From an uncultured Kordiimonas sp. (GTDB lineage: Bacteria; Pseudomonadota; Alphaproteobacteria; Sphingomonadales; Kordiimonadaceae): DNA of 64,000 nucleotides. The stretch lies in assembly GCA_947500295.1 (NCBI GenBank), contig CANMRM010000004.1, positions 249,663 to 313,662 on the forward strand, read 5' to 3'. The position numbers and the translations under genes are program-made. Under the pieces are notes generated by a model. That model had not been told where the DNA came from. It saw only the letters and a program-made list of their open reading frames with translations, and searched no databases. Shown in pieces: positions 10,994 through 19,525 of the stretch. Each line of letters opens with the position of its first letter. The first letter of the stretch is position 1.

Positions 10994-11506
10994 ATGAGCA
11001 AAAAGAAAAAAGCACCTGCTGTTCGCCGCCGCCGTCGCCCCCAGAGGGAGATGTCCGGCTTTGCGCCCATGCTGGTTGTAGGCTTTGCGGGCGCAGCGCT
11101 ATACAGCCTCGGTTCGGCCATCATTATGGCGCTGGGCATAGCCCCGACAATCGTGCTCGGTTTCACCGGAAAAGGTGAATTTAAGGCTGAGCGCCTGCAG
11201 TGTGTCGGGTTTTGTAATCTGGCGGGTGTTCTACCCTTCATGTACCAGGCCAAATTGCGGGGTTGGGAAGCCGTAGTCGGTGACGCGATCAATATTGTCC
11301 TGATGTTTGGTTCGGCGGCTATTGGTTATGCGCTTGTGTATGTGGGACCCATGGTTGCTGCATTTGTGCTGCAGGGCCTGAACGAAGACAGGCTAAAAAA
11401 GATCGGGCAGCAAAGGCAGTCGCTTGTTGACCTTTGGAGCCACGAAGTGCTTGGCGATAGGGAAGAAGAGCAAAAACAGAACGCGGGCAAAGGATTTATC
11501 CGCTAA
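10994..11506 (+). CDS. Small membrane protein downstream of the pseudokinase
   Basis: A 170-residue protein I do not recognise. It has a very basic N-terminus ('KKKKAPAVRRRRRPQRE'), then hydrophobic helices around residues 27-57 ('ALYSLGSAIIMALGIAPTIV') and about 98-130. A short loop contains two cysteines ('LQCVGFCNLAG'), and the tail is soluble and charged. It starts 9 bases after the pseudokinase gene, after GAGGTAAAGC, so the two are almost certainly one transcript and their products may interact at the membrane. No catalytic motif is visible. Confidence 0.65.
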   Translation: MSKKKKAPAVRRRRRPQREMSGFAPMLVVGFAGAALYSLGSAIIMALGIAPTIVLGFTGKGEFKAERLQCVGFCNLAGVLPFMYQAKLRGWEAVVGDAINIVLMFGSAAIGYALVYVGPMVAAFVLQGLNEDRLKKIGQQRQSLVDLWSHEVLGDREEEQKQNAGKGFIR

Positions 11507-11541
11507 CTGTTGCTGTCCGCTGACCTGAAAGCGCGGCGACT

Positions 11542-12411
11542 TTATTTGCTGGCCGCCAGCCGCATGTGTTTCTGCACTTTTTCAAATGCGCGGACTTCAA
11601 TCTGCCGGATACGTTCGCGGCTCACACTGTATTCCTGCGACAGTTCTTCCAGCGTTTTTGCCGGATCCGAAAGGCGACGCTCTGTCAGGATGTGGCGTTC
11701 ACGGTCGTTCAATTCACCCATGGCATCTTCAAGAAGGCCGAGGCGGATATTGCGTTCTTCCTTGTCAGCAGCCACCATTTCCTGGCTGGGGGCTTCGTCG
11801 ACGAGCCAGTCTTGCCACTCGCCTTCGGCATCAGCGCGCAGCGGCGCGTTCAGGGAATGGTCATGGGCGGTCATACGGCGGTTCATGCTGATCACGTCGT
11901 CTTCTGACACATCCAGCTTTTCCGCAATTTTGGTGACATTCTCGGGCCGCAGGTCGCCTTCTTCAACGGCCTCGATCTGGCCTTTAAGGCGACGCAGGTT
12001 GAAAAACAGCTTTTTCTGTGCTGCTGTCGTTCCGATTTTCACCAGGCTCCAGCTGCGCAGGATGTATTCCTGAATAGCAGCCCTGATCCACCACATGGCG
12101 TATGTGGCGAGCCGAAATCCTTTTTCCGGGTCAAAGCGCTTGACGGCCTGCATCATGCCGACATTGCCTTCGGAAATGAGGTCTGCGACAGGTAGTCCAT
12201 ACCCGCGGTAGCCCATTGCGATCTTGGCAACCAGACGCAAATGGCTGGTGACCAACTGATGAGCAGCTTCTTTGTCCTCATGCTCGGTCCAGGCTTTCGC
12301 CAGCATATATTCCTGATTGGCCTCCAGCATCGGAAACTTGCGGATGTCCTGCAAATACTGACTAAGGCTGCCTTCCGGCGACAGAGTTGGCAGATTTGAA
12401 ATATTGGACAT
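11542..12411 (-). CDS. rpoH: RNA polymerase sigma-32 (heat-shock) factor
   Basis: It directs RNA polymerase to heat-shock and stress promoters. Region 2 is clear ('DLISEGNVGMMQAVKRFD', 'ATYAMWWIRAAIQEYI'), the RpoH-type box reads 'QKKLFFNLRRLKG', and region 4 ends with 'EYSVSRERIRQIEVRAFEK'. The 289-residue length and lack of region 1.1 separate it from RpoD. Alphaproteobacteria often carry more than one RpoH, so this could be RpoH1 or RpoH2. It is convergent with the small membrane protein gene and lies downstream of rluD on the same strand with a 71-base gap. Confidence 0.95.
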   Translation of the reverse strand: MSNISNLPTLSPEGSLSQYLQDIRKFPMLEANQEYMLAKAWTEHEDKEAAHQLVTSHLRLVAKIAMGYRGYGLPVADLISEGNVGMMQAVKRFDPEKGFRLATYAMWWIRAAIQEYILRSWSLVKIGTTAAQKKLFFNLRRLKGQIEAVEEGDLRPENVTKIAEKLDVSEDDVISMNRRMTAHDHSLNAPLRADAEGEWQDWLVDEAPSQEMVAADKEERNIRLGLLEDAMGELNDRERHILTERRLSDPAKTLEELSQEYSVSRERIRQIEVRAFEKVQKHMRLAASK

Positions 12412-12482
12412 AAGCGGTTTCCTGGCCCTGATTATTTTGGTGCTCGGTCGAGAGCATCTTTCCCCATAGTACGAAAGCGTCG

Positions 12483-13475
12483 TTAACTCAGCTTATAGCG
12501 ACTGAGCCCGTCAAGCAAACGTGAGAAGTCATATGGGAGTTCGCTGTCGAATTTAAAGGGTTCCCGGCTCACGGGATGAAGAAATCCGAGTGTTTTGGCA
12601 TGCAGTGCCTGCCTGTTGAAGCTGGAGAGCGCCGTACGCGCGTCACCCTTGACGAACGAAGGCAGTGAACTGCGCGCATACAGGGGGTCGCCGACAAGCG
12701 GATGACCGACATGGGCCATATGGACGCGAACCTGATGCGTGCGGCCGGTCTCCAACCTGCATTCAATGTGGCTGGCGATGGCATGCCCGGCTTGCTGAAA
12801 ACTCTCCAGGGTCCTGAAATGGGTGACTGCAGGCTTGCCGCCATTTTTCACGACCGTCATTTTCTTGCGATCGTTTGGGTTGCGACCGATATTGCCTTCT
12901 ATTCGGCCAGCGTGTGGGTTTGGCTGGCCCTTACATACTGCCCGGTAGCGGCGTTCGACCGTATGGGCCGCAAATTGTTCAGCGAGGCCGGTGTGCGCCT
13001 TGTCATGCTTGGCGACCACCAGGAGCCCGCTCGTGTCTTTGTCGATGCGATGGACAATGCCTGGGCGTTTCACGCCGCCAATGCCGCTCAGACTGCCTTT
13101 GCAATGATGCAAAAGTGCATTCACAAGCGTTCCGTCAGGACTGCCGGGTGCCGGATGCACTACCATGCCAGCCGGCTTGTTCACCACCACGAGGTGTTCG
13201 TCCTCAAAAACGATCTCAATCGGGATTGCCTGTGCTGCGGGCTCTGCGTCTTCCGCCTCGGGAATCGAGAGGGCGTAGTGTTCTCCTGGTTTGACGGCGC
13301 GCGAGGGCGCCACTATGGTACGCTCGCTTCCGGAGCTGCTTTCGACGACACAGCCCTCCTTGATGAGGGCCTGAATGCGTGAGCGAGACAGGTCAGGCAG
13401 CATATGTGACAATATCTTGTCCAGGCGCTTGCCGGCATGGTCGTCACGGATGGAAATTTCAACGCGGGATGACAT
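12483..13475 (-). CDS. rluD: 23S rRNA pseudouridine synthase, RluD-type
   Basis: RluD-family enzymes make pseudouridines in 23S rRNA (helix 69 for true RluD). An N-terminal S4 RNA-binding domain ('GKRLDKILSHMLPDLSRSR') precedes the catalytic domain, whose nucleophilic aspartate lies in 'GIVHRIDKDTSGLLVVAK'. The C-terminal part has 'GRTHQVRVHMAHVGHPLVGD'. The start is uncertain: the ATG at 13475 gives the usual N-terminus, while the track start at 13502 adds nine residues and would overlap the divergent gene. No Shine-Dalgarno is obvious for either, so the message may be leaderless. RluC and RluD cannot be fully separated by eye. Confidence 0.9.
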   Translation of the reverse strand: MSSRVEISIRDDHAGKRLDKILSHMLPDLSRSRIQALIKEGCVVESSSGSERTIVAPSRAVKPGEHYALSIPEAEDAEPAAQAIPIEIVFEDEHLVVVNKPAGMVVHPAPGSPDGTLVNALLHHCKGSLSGIGGVKRPGIVHRIDKDTSGLLVVAKHDKAHTGLAEQFAAHTVERRYRAVCKGQPNPHAGRIEGNIGRNPNDRKKMTVVKNGGKPAVTHFRTLESFQQAGHAIASHIECRLETGRTHQVRVHMAHVGHPLVGDPLYARSSLPSFVKGDARTALSSFNRQALHAKTLGFLHPVSREPFKFDSELPYDFSRLLDGLSRYKLS

Positions 13476-13484
13476 GGGGCAGTT

Positions 13485-13874
13485 ATGAACGGATCGGATC
13501 AAAAAGTCACGCCTATCGACGAAGAGACGATGGCCAGCGCCCCTTTCTGGCTCAAGGCGATTGTGGTGGGGCTGGGCATCGCAATTATCGCCATGATGGG
13601 CCTTATTCTTTACCGCATTGTTTCCGGGCCCAGTGAGGAGCCGGAGACAGTCTCAGCGCTTGCACCGGCCATTTCAGCGCCCACTTCTCAGAACCTTTCT
13701 GCCCGGGATTTCAACATCGATGCCCCACAGGGTGCGAGCCTTGTTGCCATGGTGCCGGCGGGGGCAGAAGTTTTCCTGCATTTTCGGCTGGAGGACGGTA
13801 GCGATCAGGTGATTATCCTAAACAGGGCCACCGGCGAGCAATCAACCGTGTGGGTTAACCGGAAAGCCCCTTAA
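13485..13874 (+). CDS. Single-pass membrane protein (possibly DUF6476)
   Basis: A 129-residue protein with one transmembrane helix near residues 22-46 ('AIVVGLGIAIIAMMGLILY') after a short polar N-terminus, then a linker and a small beta-rich domain that ends near 'GEQSTVWVNRKAP'. Small proteins of this layout are found next to rluD in other alphaproteobacteria and may be the DUF6476 family (recalled, not searched). Its ATG is only 9 bases from the divergent rluD start, so both promoters must lie inside the opposing reading frames or the mRNAs are leaderless. Confidence 0.65.
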   Translation: MNGSDQKVTPIDEETMASAPFWLKAIVVGLGIAIIAMMGLILYRIVSGPSEEPETVSALAPAISAPTSQNLSARDFNIDAPQGASLVAMVPAGAEVFLHFRLEDGSDQVIILNRATGEQSTVWVNRKAP

Positions 13875-13962
13875 TCGAACGCATTAACAAGCTATTTGCA
13901 AACCTGCGGGGGCAGGCTATATCAGGAAAGGTTTAGCTGTTCTTATACGGGGAGATTTAAGA

Positions 13963-15591
13963 GTGCTTGGACACATGCAAGACTGGCCACTGCTGATTTC
14001 AAAGTTTTTGACCCACGCCGAAATTAACCACCCAAAACGCGAAATCTTCTCGATGCTGCCCGAAGGCGGTGAATTCAGTTACACAAATACGGATATGGCC
14101 AAGCGCGCGCGCCAGTGCGCCCAGGCGCTGGAGCGGCACGGTATCAACAAAGGTGACCGCGTAGGGACCTTTGCCTGGAATACGCACCGCCACGTAGAGA
14201 TATGGTACGGCGCATCCGGTATGGGCGGCGTTACACACACCATCAATCCGCGGCTGTTCCCCGAGCAAATCATCTACATCATCAATCACGCGGAAGACAG
14301 GGTGCTGTTTCTGGACATCACCTTCGTACCGCTGATTGAAAAAGTAGCCGAACATCTTTCGACGGTCGAAAAATTCGTCATCATGGTTGGACAAGACCAT
14401 ATGCCGGAAACGACCCTCAAAAATGCTGTGGCATACGAAGAATTCATCGGCGCTGAAGACGGCAACTATGAATGGCCAACCTTCGACGAAAACAGCCCGT
14501 GCGCGCTGTGTTACACATCAGGCACCACTGGCAATCCAAAAGGCGTTCAGTATTCGCACCGGTCCAATTTCCTGCACACGCTGGTGGCGCTTGCCGGTGA
14601 CACGCTGGGTGTTACGGCAAAATCGGTTATCCTGCCGGTTGTGCCGATGTTCCACGCCAATGCATGGGGTATCCCATACGCGGCGGCGGGCTCTGGCGCC
14701 AAGCTTGTGCTCAATGGTCCGCACCACGAGCCGGATGTATTGCACCGCCTGATGATGGAACACGGCATCACGGTAACAGCCGCTGTTCCCACCGTCTGGC
14801 TTGGCATGCTCAAATATCTGGAAGCAACCGGCAAGGACACCGGCAAGATGGAAATTGTGACCATTGGTGGCTCGGCCGCGCCGCGTTCCATGATCCAGGC
14901 GTTCCAGGACAAGTACGGTGTTCGCGTGAACCACGCATGGGGCATGACCGAAACCAGTCCGCTCGGCAGTCTTGGCAGCGAAAACTCATCAATCCAGGAC
15001 CTGAGCGACGAAGAAAAGCTGGATATTCAGTGCAAGCAGGGCCGCTCTGTTCTAGGCGTTGAAATGTGCATCAAGGACGATGACGGCAACATCCTGCCAC
15101 GGGACGGCGAAACGTCGGGACGCGTTATGGTACGTGGTCCCTGGGTGATCGGCAGTTATTTCAAAGGCGTCGGCGGCGATGTCCTTGACGAAGACAATTG
15201 GTTCGATACCGGCGATGTGGCCTGCATTGACGAGCATGGCTACATGCAAATCACCGATCGCGCGAAGGATGTGATCAAATCGGGCGGTGAGTGGATCAGC
15301 TCTATCGACCTCGAGAATGCGGCCGTCAGTCACGATGCTGTGGCCGAAGCCGCGGTTATCGGACTGCCGCACCCGAAGTGGGACGAGCGTCCGCTGCTGC
15401 TGGTGATCCTGGAGGACGGCAAGTCGGTTTCTTATGAAGAAATGAACGCCTTCCTGTCGGACAAGGTTGCCAAATGGTGGCTGCCAAACGACATGGTTGT
15501 TGTTGAGGACATCCCTCACACCGCCACGGGAAAGATCTCGAAAAAAGACCTGCGTGACCGGTTCAAGGACTATAGTTTCCCGGACGCTTGA
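13963..15591 (+). CDS. Acyl-CoA ligase (FadD/DmdB-like AMP-binding enzyme)
   Basis: It activates a carboxylic acid to its CoA thioester through an acyl-adenylate. The P-loop signature is 'CYTSGTTGNPKGVQYSHRS', followed by 'HAWGMTETSPLG', 'WFDTGDVACIDEHGYM' and the C-terminal 'GEWISSIDLENA' and 'TATGKISKKDLRDRF' containing the catalytic lysine. The N-terminus 'MLGHMQDWPLLISKFL' is typical of medium/long-chain fatty acyl-CoA ligases and of the DmdB-like methylmercaptopropionate ligases of marine alphaproteobacteria. The two cannot be separated by eye. GTG at 13963 is favoured because GGGGAG lies eight bases upstream; ATG at 13975 is the alternative. Confidence 0.92.
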   Translation: MLGHMQDWPLLISKFLTHAEINHPKREIFSMLPEGGEFSYTNTDMAKRARQCAQALERHGINKGDRVGTFAWNTHRHVEIWYGASGMGGVTHTINPRLFPEQIIYIINHAEDRVLFLDITFVPLIEKVAEHLSTVEKFVIMVGQDHMPETTLKNAVAYEEFIGAEDGNYEWPTFDENSPCALCYTSGTTGNPKGVQYSHRSNFLHTLVALAGDTLGVTAKSVILPVVPMFHANAWGIPYAAAGSGAKLVLNGPHHEPDVLHRLMMEHGITVTAAVPTVWLGMLKYLEATGKDTGKMEIVTIGGSAAPRSMIQAFQDKYGVRVNHAWGMTETSPLGSLGSENSSIQDLSDEEKLDIQCKQGRSVLGVEMCIKDDDGNILPRDGETSGRVMVRGPWVIGSYFKGVGGDVLDEDNWFDTGDVACIDEHGYMQITDRAKDVIKSGGEWISSIDLENAAVSHDAVAEAAVIGLPHPKWDERPLLLVILEDGKSVSYEEMNAFLSDKVAKWWLPNDMVVVEDIPHTATGKISKKDLRDRFKDYSFPDA

Positions 15592-16019
15592 TGGATTCAG
15601 GTCAGCCAAACAATCAAAGGCCGTTTGCCACATCAGCTGTGGCAGCGGCCTTTGATGCATTTCCTGATAATGCGAAGACATGCCTACTTGAGATTAGAGC
15701 CCTGATCTTTGCCGTCGCAGATGAGACAGTGCACGTTGGCAACCTGACTGAATGCCTGAAGTGGGGACAACCCAGCTATCTGACGACCGAGACGAAATCA
15801 GGAACCACGATACGGCTTGGGATAGATAAAACCAGCAATCGTCCCGCGCTTTACGTGAACTGTCAAACCAACCTCTTGGACCAGTATCGAAGCCTGTTCC
15901 CCGAAAGCTTTGGCTTCGGCGGTAATCGTGCTCTACTTATAAAAGGGGCAGGCCTTCCAGACGCGGAATTGCGGCACTGTATTGGACTTGCACTAACTTA
16001 CCACTTGAGAAGGCGGTAG
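15591..16019 (+). CDS. DUF1801 (YdhG-like) domain protein
   Basis: A protein of about 142 residues. The region 'AFDAFPDNAKTCLLEIRALI' followed by 'ECLKWGQPSYLT' matches the DUF1801 pattern of a short helical part and a central 'E.l.WG.P.y' strand. Its molecular function is not known. The ATG overlaps the stop of the acyl-CoA ligase (TGATG), so the two genes are translationally coupled. It is followed by about 65 bases before the convergent methyltransferase gene. Confidence 0.75.
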   Translation: MDSGQPNNQRPFATSAVAAAFDAFPDNAKTCLLEIRALIFAVADETVHVGNLTECLKWGQPSYLTTETKSGTTIRLGIDKTSNRPALYVNCQTNLLDQYRSLFPESFGFGGNRALLIKGAGLPDAELRHCIGLALTYHLRRR

Positions 16020-16084
16020 GGGCAGGCAAGGATACAGCTGTTGATTACCAGGTTCACAGGGTTTTGGTTGGTGCAGAAAATGTA

Positions 16085-16882
16085 TCAATTGGCGTCGTGT
16101 ACAGCATCCAATTTTAATGGATACAGCTCCGCCAAATGCCTCGCCTCTTCGTAATAGCGATTTAGCTTGTCTTCATAGCCCGGGCTCCGTTTTTCCAACA
16201 CAACCGCTGCGTTCTGGTGGTAACCCTGAGCGCGGAAATTTTGTATCGAGGATGGGAGGTTACGGTCTGCCTGTAGGGCAAGGAATCGATCAAATGGTAG
16301 TAACTTCCCCGATCTCGCCAGCCACCTGAAGGTAAGCTGACGTGCTTCCAGAAACTGGTAAAACGCCAAGAATTCATTTTCCCGAAAACGATAATAATGC
16401 AGCAGCTCATCAAAAACGATAACGCTGCCCGGGCCAAGCAGGTGGCAAAGATGATCAAAGATCACTTTGGTTGATGAATAGAGGTCACAATCAATATGAA
16501 CAAGTTTCGGCGAACCAAGATCTGGTTTGTCTGCAAGAAATTGGGGCAGGCTTTTATCAAAAAAACCTTTAACCAAAGTTACATTGTCAGGGACATCCGG
16601 CATGCCATCTACGCGGAAATCCTGCTTCCAGTCGCTCCGCCCATCGTCGGGGAAGCCTTCGAAACTATCAAAGCCATAGTGAGGCGTTTCAGGTAGCAAG
16701 TTTGCCATAAACCGGATGGTCCGCCCACGGAATACGCCAAACTCTAGCACCGGACCGGATTCAGGTGCGTATTTGAGCGCATACTGCAAAACGCTCTGCA
16801 CGCGTTTCCGGTGCCGCAGTCCCGGGATCAAGGTTCGATAATTGGCAACTTTGCTTTCGCGTTTATAGCGAGCGAAATGCAT
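16085..16882 (-). CDS. TylF/macrocin-type O-methyltransferase
   Basis: A 265-residue SAM-dependent class I methyltransferase. Motif I is 'GPVLEFGVFRGRTIRFMA', followed by 'YGFDSFEGFPDDGRSDW', and the metal-binding acidic region reads 'LVHIDCDLYSSTK' and 'GSVIVFDELLHYY'. This pattern is that of the TylF family, which methylates sugar hydroxyls in macrolide pathways and is also common in surface-polysaccharide loci. No other sugar-modifying gene is adjacent. The gene is convergent with DUF1801 and divergent from the beta-helix gene, and it sits at the edge of an AT-richer stretch. Confidence 0.8.
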   Translation of the reverse strand: MHFARYKRESKVANYRTLIPGLRHRKRVQSVLQYALKYAPESGPVLEFGVFRGRTIRFMANLLPETPHYGFDSFEGFPDDGRSDWKQDFRVDGMPDVPDNVTLVKGFFDKSLPQFLADKPDLGSPKLVHIDCDLYSSTKVIFDHLCHLLGPGSVIVFDELLHYYRFRENEFLAFYQFLEARQLTFRWLARSGKLLPFDRFLALQADRNLPSSIQNFRAQGYHQNAAVVLEKRSPGYEDKLNRYYEEARHLAELYPLKLDAVHDAN

Positions 16883-17323
16883 CAGTAGAAACTGATAATA
16901 GTGGGTGACATTTGTAGAGATTCTATCCCCCTGTACTCAATTGTTAGACGTCATAATGCAGATTAGTTTGGGGCGCAATAGTCGTGATCATACAATCAAG
17001 AGCATCTGTTTTTTGTTGTGCACGGTCCCATCAACTTCTGAAATACGTTGGGTCACCTGGGTGCCGGCACAAAGTCCGTAACCCGATAGTTTCAGCCCCA
17101 TTTCATGCCTCGCGCACCTTAGTACGCTTAAACTTCATCTCTCCTTCGTTGACTGTCAACACGCTCGAGTGCGGCGTTAATCTACTTGTGGATCAGGCAA
17201 GTGAAAAAACACGTAATAGTAGCAACTATAGTCCATAAAACAGGTAATAGTAGTATTTCACGGCTTATTAGTGTATTATGTACAAAGTAAAGAGTATTGC
17301 ACAACTAATTGGGGAGTCGATCG
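16883..17323. other. 441-base AT-rich intergenic region with a direct repeat
   Basis: No convincing gene is present; the ORF at 16984-17238 lacks a good start and looks random. The ten-mer GTAATAGTAG occurs twice, at 17213-17222 and 17244-17253, exactly 31 bases apart start to start (about three helical turns), about 70 bases before the beta-helix gene. This could be a regulator-binding pair or chance in AT-rich DNA. The base composition is clearly lower in GC than the flanking housekeeping genes. Confidence 0.5.
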
Positions 17324-18529
17324 ATGAAGAATATATTATTACTGTTTGGGCTTGGTTTCGCCATGATGAGCGGACTGCAGGACGCGAACGCGGCAGCGTG
17401 CAGCGCCGCCAAACGAGCCGAAATTCTGGAGGAACCGGACCATACAATCATCAATGTTTTTGGTAATGATGTAGTGATCATCACAGGGACCAACACGCAT
17501 GTTACCATTGACTGTTATATCACGTTATCCAGTTCAGATCTCATTACAAAACTGGTCAGATTTATTGGGTCCGACAGCAGCGGTGTCACTTTCGACTGTA
17601 ACGGCGCGAGAATCTTTCCGTTACAACCGCTTATCAGTTCGCACAGTCTCCGTGTCGCGACCAAGATAACCACGGTAAACGGTGTGGAGGTCTATGATCG
17701 GCCGGAAAACATAACGATCAAGAACTGTGACGTTTACGGTACAGTGCGCATACACGGTAGCGGATACAATCCAAATGATCTCAATGACTACAAGAACAAC
17801 GCGGGTCCAGACTGGGTTCTGGATGTTCGGAATACATCCGCTAGAAACGTTACGTTCGATAATGTTGATATAACGAACTACTGGCACAAGGATGCTTTGT
17901 ATTTCGGTGAGGGTGTTACCTACATCACATACAAAAATTCCAGGATATTCAACCAAACTCAGGGTGTGGCGGTCTATTTCGGATTTGAAACAGCATACAA
18001 CACGCTGGAAAACAACGAGATATACAACAGAAGCTCTAACGATAGAGAGATCGTTGCTGTAGATGCTTCGGAATATAATGTGATTACCAGAAACTGGCTT
18101 GATGGCGTAAACAACGGCGGTATTTACCTTTACCGGAACTGTGGAGAAGGTGGAGCTGTCAAATATACTGGCCCCAGACACAACGAAATTTCCCACAACA
18201 TGCTCTATTACAAGAACTATTCCGGCTCAAATCCAGGCATATATGTTGGTGAAAGAACTGGTGTAAACATAAGTTTTTGCAATCTGGATGCAGGATGGTC
18301 CTGGGATATCAGCGACGTGCCATCGTCCTTGGCCTGGGATTCAGATTGGGAGAGCAGCAGCTCTGATGATCGTGATTTCGCGAGGTTTAACGATGTAGAG
18401 GACAATCGTTTCTGCAACCGTAATCCAAGTTCATACATTACTGTAAAGGTTCCGTCGCACAATCACAGCAACGTGGTCAGCGGGAATACGAGTATCAACT
18501 GCCCGACATCCACACCACTGCCTCGCTAA
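17324..18529 (+). CDS. Secreted right-handed beta-helix protein
   Basis: A 401-residue exported protein with a signal peptide ('LLLFGLGFAMMSGLQDANAA'). The body has repeated short strands rich in Asn and Ile, such as 'NITIKNCDVYGTVRIHGSG', 'NVTFDNVDITNYW', 'YITYKNSRIFNQTQG' and 'YNTLENNEIYNRS', the hallmark of parallel beta-helix (PbH1) folds found in pectate lyases, polysaccharide epimerases and adhesins. No catalytic residues can be assigned. GGGGAG lies seven bases before the chosen ATG. Coding composition is AT-richer than neighbours and the gene stands alone with its own terminator, which hints at horizontal acquisition. Confidence 0.78.
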   Translation: MKNILLLFGLGFAMMSGLQDANAAACSAAKRAEILEEPDHTIINVFGNDVVIITGTNTHVTIDCYITLSSSDLITKLVRFIGSDSSGVTFDCNGARIFPLQPLISSHSLRVATKITTVNGVEVYDRPENITIKNCDVYGTVRIHGSGYNPNDLNDYKNNAGPDWVLDVRNTSARNVTFDNVDITNYWHKDALYFGEGVTYITYKNSRIFNQTQGVAVYFGFETAYNTLENNEIYNRSSNDREIVAVDASEYNVITRNWLDGVNNGGIYLYRNCGEGGAVKYTGPRHNEISHNMLYYKNYSGSNPGIYVGERTGVNISFCNLDAGWSWDISDVPSSLAWDSDWESSSSDDRDFARFNDVEDNRFCNRNPSSYITVKVPSHNHSNVVSGNTSINCPTSTPLPR

Positions 18530-18576
18530 TACAAATATATGAAATTGGAGCAATAATTACGTCATAACGATACGTG

Positions 18577-18590
18577 GAGGTCGCGACCTC
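18577..18590. repeat. Perfect 14-bp palindrome
   Basis: GAGGTCGCGACCTC reads the same on both strands. It lies between the beta-helix stop and the terminator hairpin. It has no T-run after it, so it may be a protein-binding site, a strengthening stem for the terminator region, or chance. Confidence 0.5.
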
Positions 18591-18600
18591 TAGGTGTAGG

Positions 18601-18628
18601 GGTGCCAGTCCATGGCACCTCTTTTTTT
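18601..18628 (+). terminator. Rho-independent terminator after the beta-helix gene
   Basis: GGTGCCA pairs with TGGCACC around a five-base loop (GTCCA) and is followed by TCTTTTTTT. It lies about 70 bases after the beta-helix stop and is well placed to end that transcript. The next 140 bases up to DUF2842 show no gene. Confidence 0.88.
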
Positions 18629-18767
18629 GTGATACGGGTGAAACGTCTTTCGGCAAATCACGTTTCGCAGGCTTGAACGTAGCGAACGCTCTGGCTTGGG
18701 CTTTTTAAATATATTGTTCTTTTGAAGTGTAGCGCAGGTTTTGATCCTAGTTTGCGTGATTTTGGGA

Positions 18768-18989
18768 TCATTCCTCTTTTTGCCCGCCCATCCATTGCAG
18801 TAACTTCTTGACCGGGAAAATCCAGATGATGCCCGCGATCAGATAGTAGGTCATCTGAACCATCAGCGGCCAATCGTCCATCAAGTTGCCTATGCCGGCC
18901 GCCAGAAAAGCATACACCGTCAGCCCCACCAGCAGGATCAGCATGCCGATGCCGCTGCGGGATGAAGGTTTGTTTTGCTCGTTGGACAT
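18768..18989 (-). CDS. DUF2842 small membrane protein
   Basis: A 73-residue protein with two transmembrane helices ('GMLILLVGLTVYAFLAAGI' and 'YYLIAGIIWIFPVKKLLQWM'). The motif of Gln plus Tyr-Tyr followed by 'IAGIIWIFP..KLLQWM' fits the alphaproteobacterial DUF2842 family, whose function is unknown. The ORF track gives a longer frame, but the ATG at 18989 yields the family length and sits four bases after the stop of the Nudix gene, so the pair is an operon. Confidence 0.8.
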   Translation of the reverse strand: MSNEQNKPSSRSGIGMLILLVGLTVYAFLAAGIGNLMDDWPLMVQMTYYLIAGIIWIFPVKKLLQWMGGQKEE

Positions 18990-18993
18990 AGCG

Positions 18994-19449
18994 TCAACCT
19001 GTGTGTGATGGTGCGAATTCTCGCGCGAGGTCTCTCGCGGCGTTGATAATGCGTTTGGTCTCGCTCCACAAGGGCATAGCCAGTGCTGCGTCAATTTGAT
19101 GGAACCGCGCGTCCGTTGCGTCTGACCCGGCGACGGGCTCGCCAGACTGGTAGAAGGCGAGATAGTCGAGGAGAACATAATGGAACCTGACGCTGTCCGC
19201 GCTTTCCTCGATAAAGTCAACAGCGTCAATCAAGGGTCCCAGCCGCACATCCAGGCCTGTTTCTTCCTTCACTTCGCGCAATGCAGCCTCTCGCGTGCCT
19301 TCGCCAAGTTCAACGCCGCCGCCCGGCAGGCTCCATTCGCCGACTTTTGGTGGTTTGCCGCGCCGGATAAGCAGGATTTCGTCGCCCCGCACGATGGCGG
19401 CGCCAACACCAACAATAGGTCTGGTCGGGGTCTCTCGGGTATCGGTCAT
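18994..19449 (-). CDS. Nudix hydrolase
   Basis: A protein of about 151 residues with a complete Nudix box, read as 'GGVELGEGTREAALREVKEE' followed by TGL. The N-terminal 'PIVGVGAAIVRGDEILLIRR' is typical of the ADP-ribose pyrophosphatase and MutT-like branch that cleaves nucleoside diphosphates linked to X. The substrate cannot be assigned. The ATG at 19449 removes an unlikely 120-residue extension in the track ORF that runs into the opposite gene. The gene is divergent from the SRAP gene, with about 76 bases between the starts. Confidence 0.88.
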   Translation of the reverse strand: MTDTRETPTRPIVGVGAAIVRGDEILLIRRGKPPKVGEWSLPGGGVELGEGTREAALREVKEETGLDVRLGPLIDAVDFIEESADSVRFHYVLLDYLAFYQSGEPVAGSDATDARFHQIDAALAMPLWSETKRIINAARDLAREFAPSHTG

Positions 19450-19525
19450 AGGCTTGTCTCGGTGGGTCAGATGTGGAACAAGAACGGATCGATAGTGAGG
19501 CCAAGCCGGAAGCGACGCAAGAACC

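Noticed and set aside
10365-11015. 216-codon minus-strand ORF across the pseudokinase
   Set aside because: It is antisense to a well-supported gene and has no ribosome-binding site or domain.
12702-13382. 226-codon plus-strand ORF across rluD
   Set aside because: It is antisense to a clear pseudouridine synthase and its translation has no family features.
16984-17238. 84-codon ORF in the AT-rich gap
   Set aside because: No good start context, no recognisable features; composition looks random.
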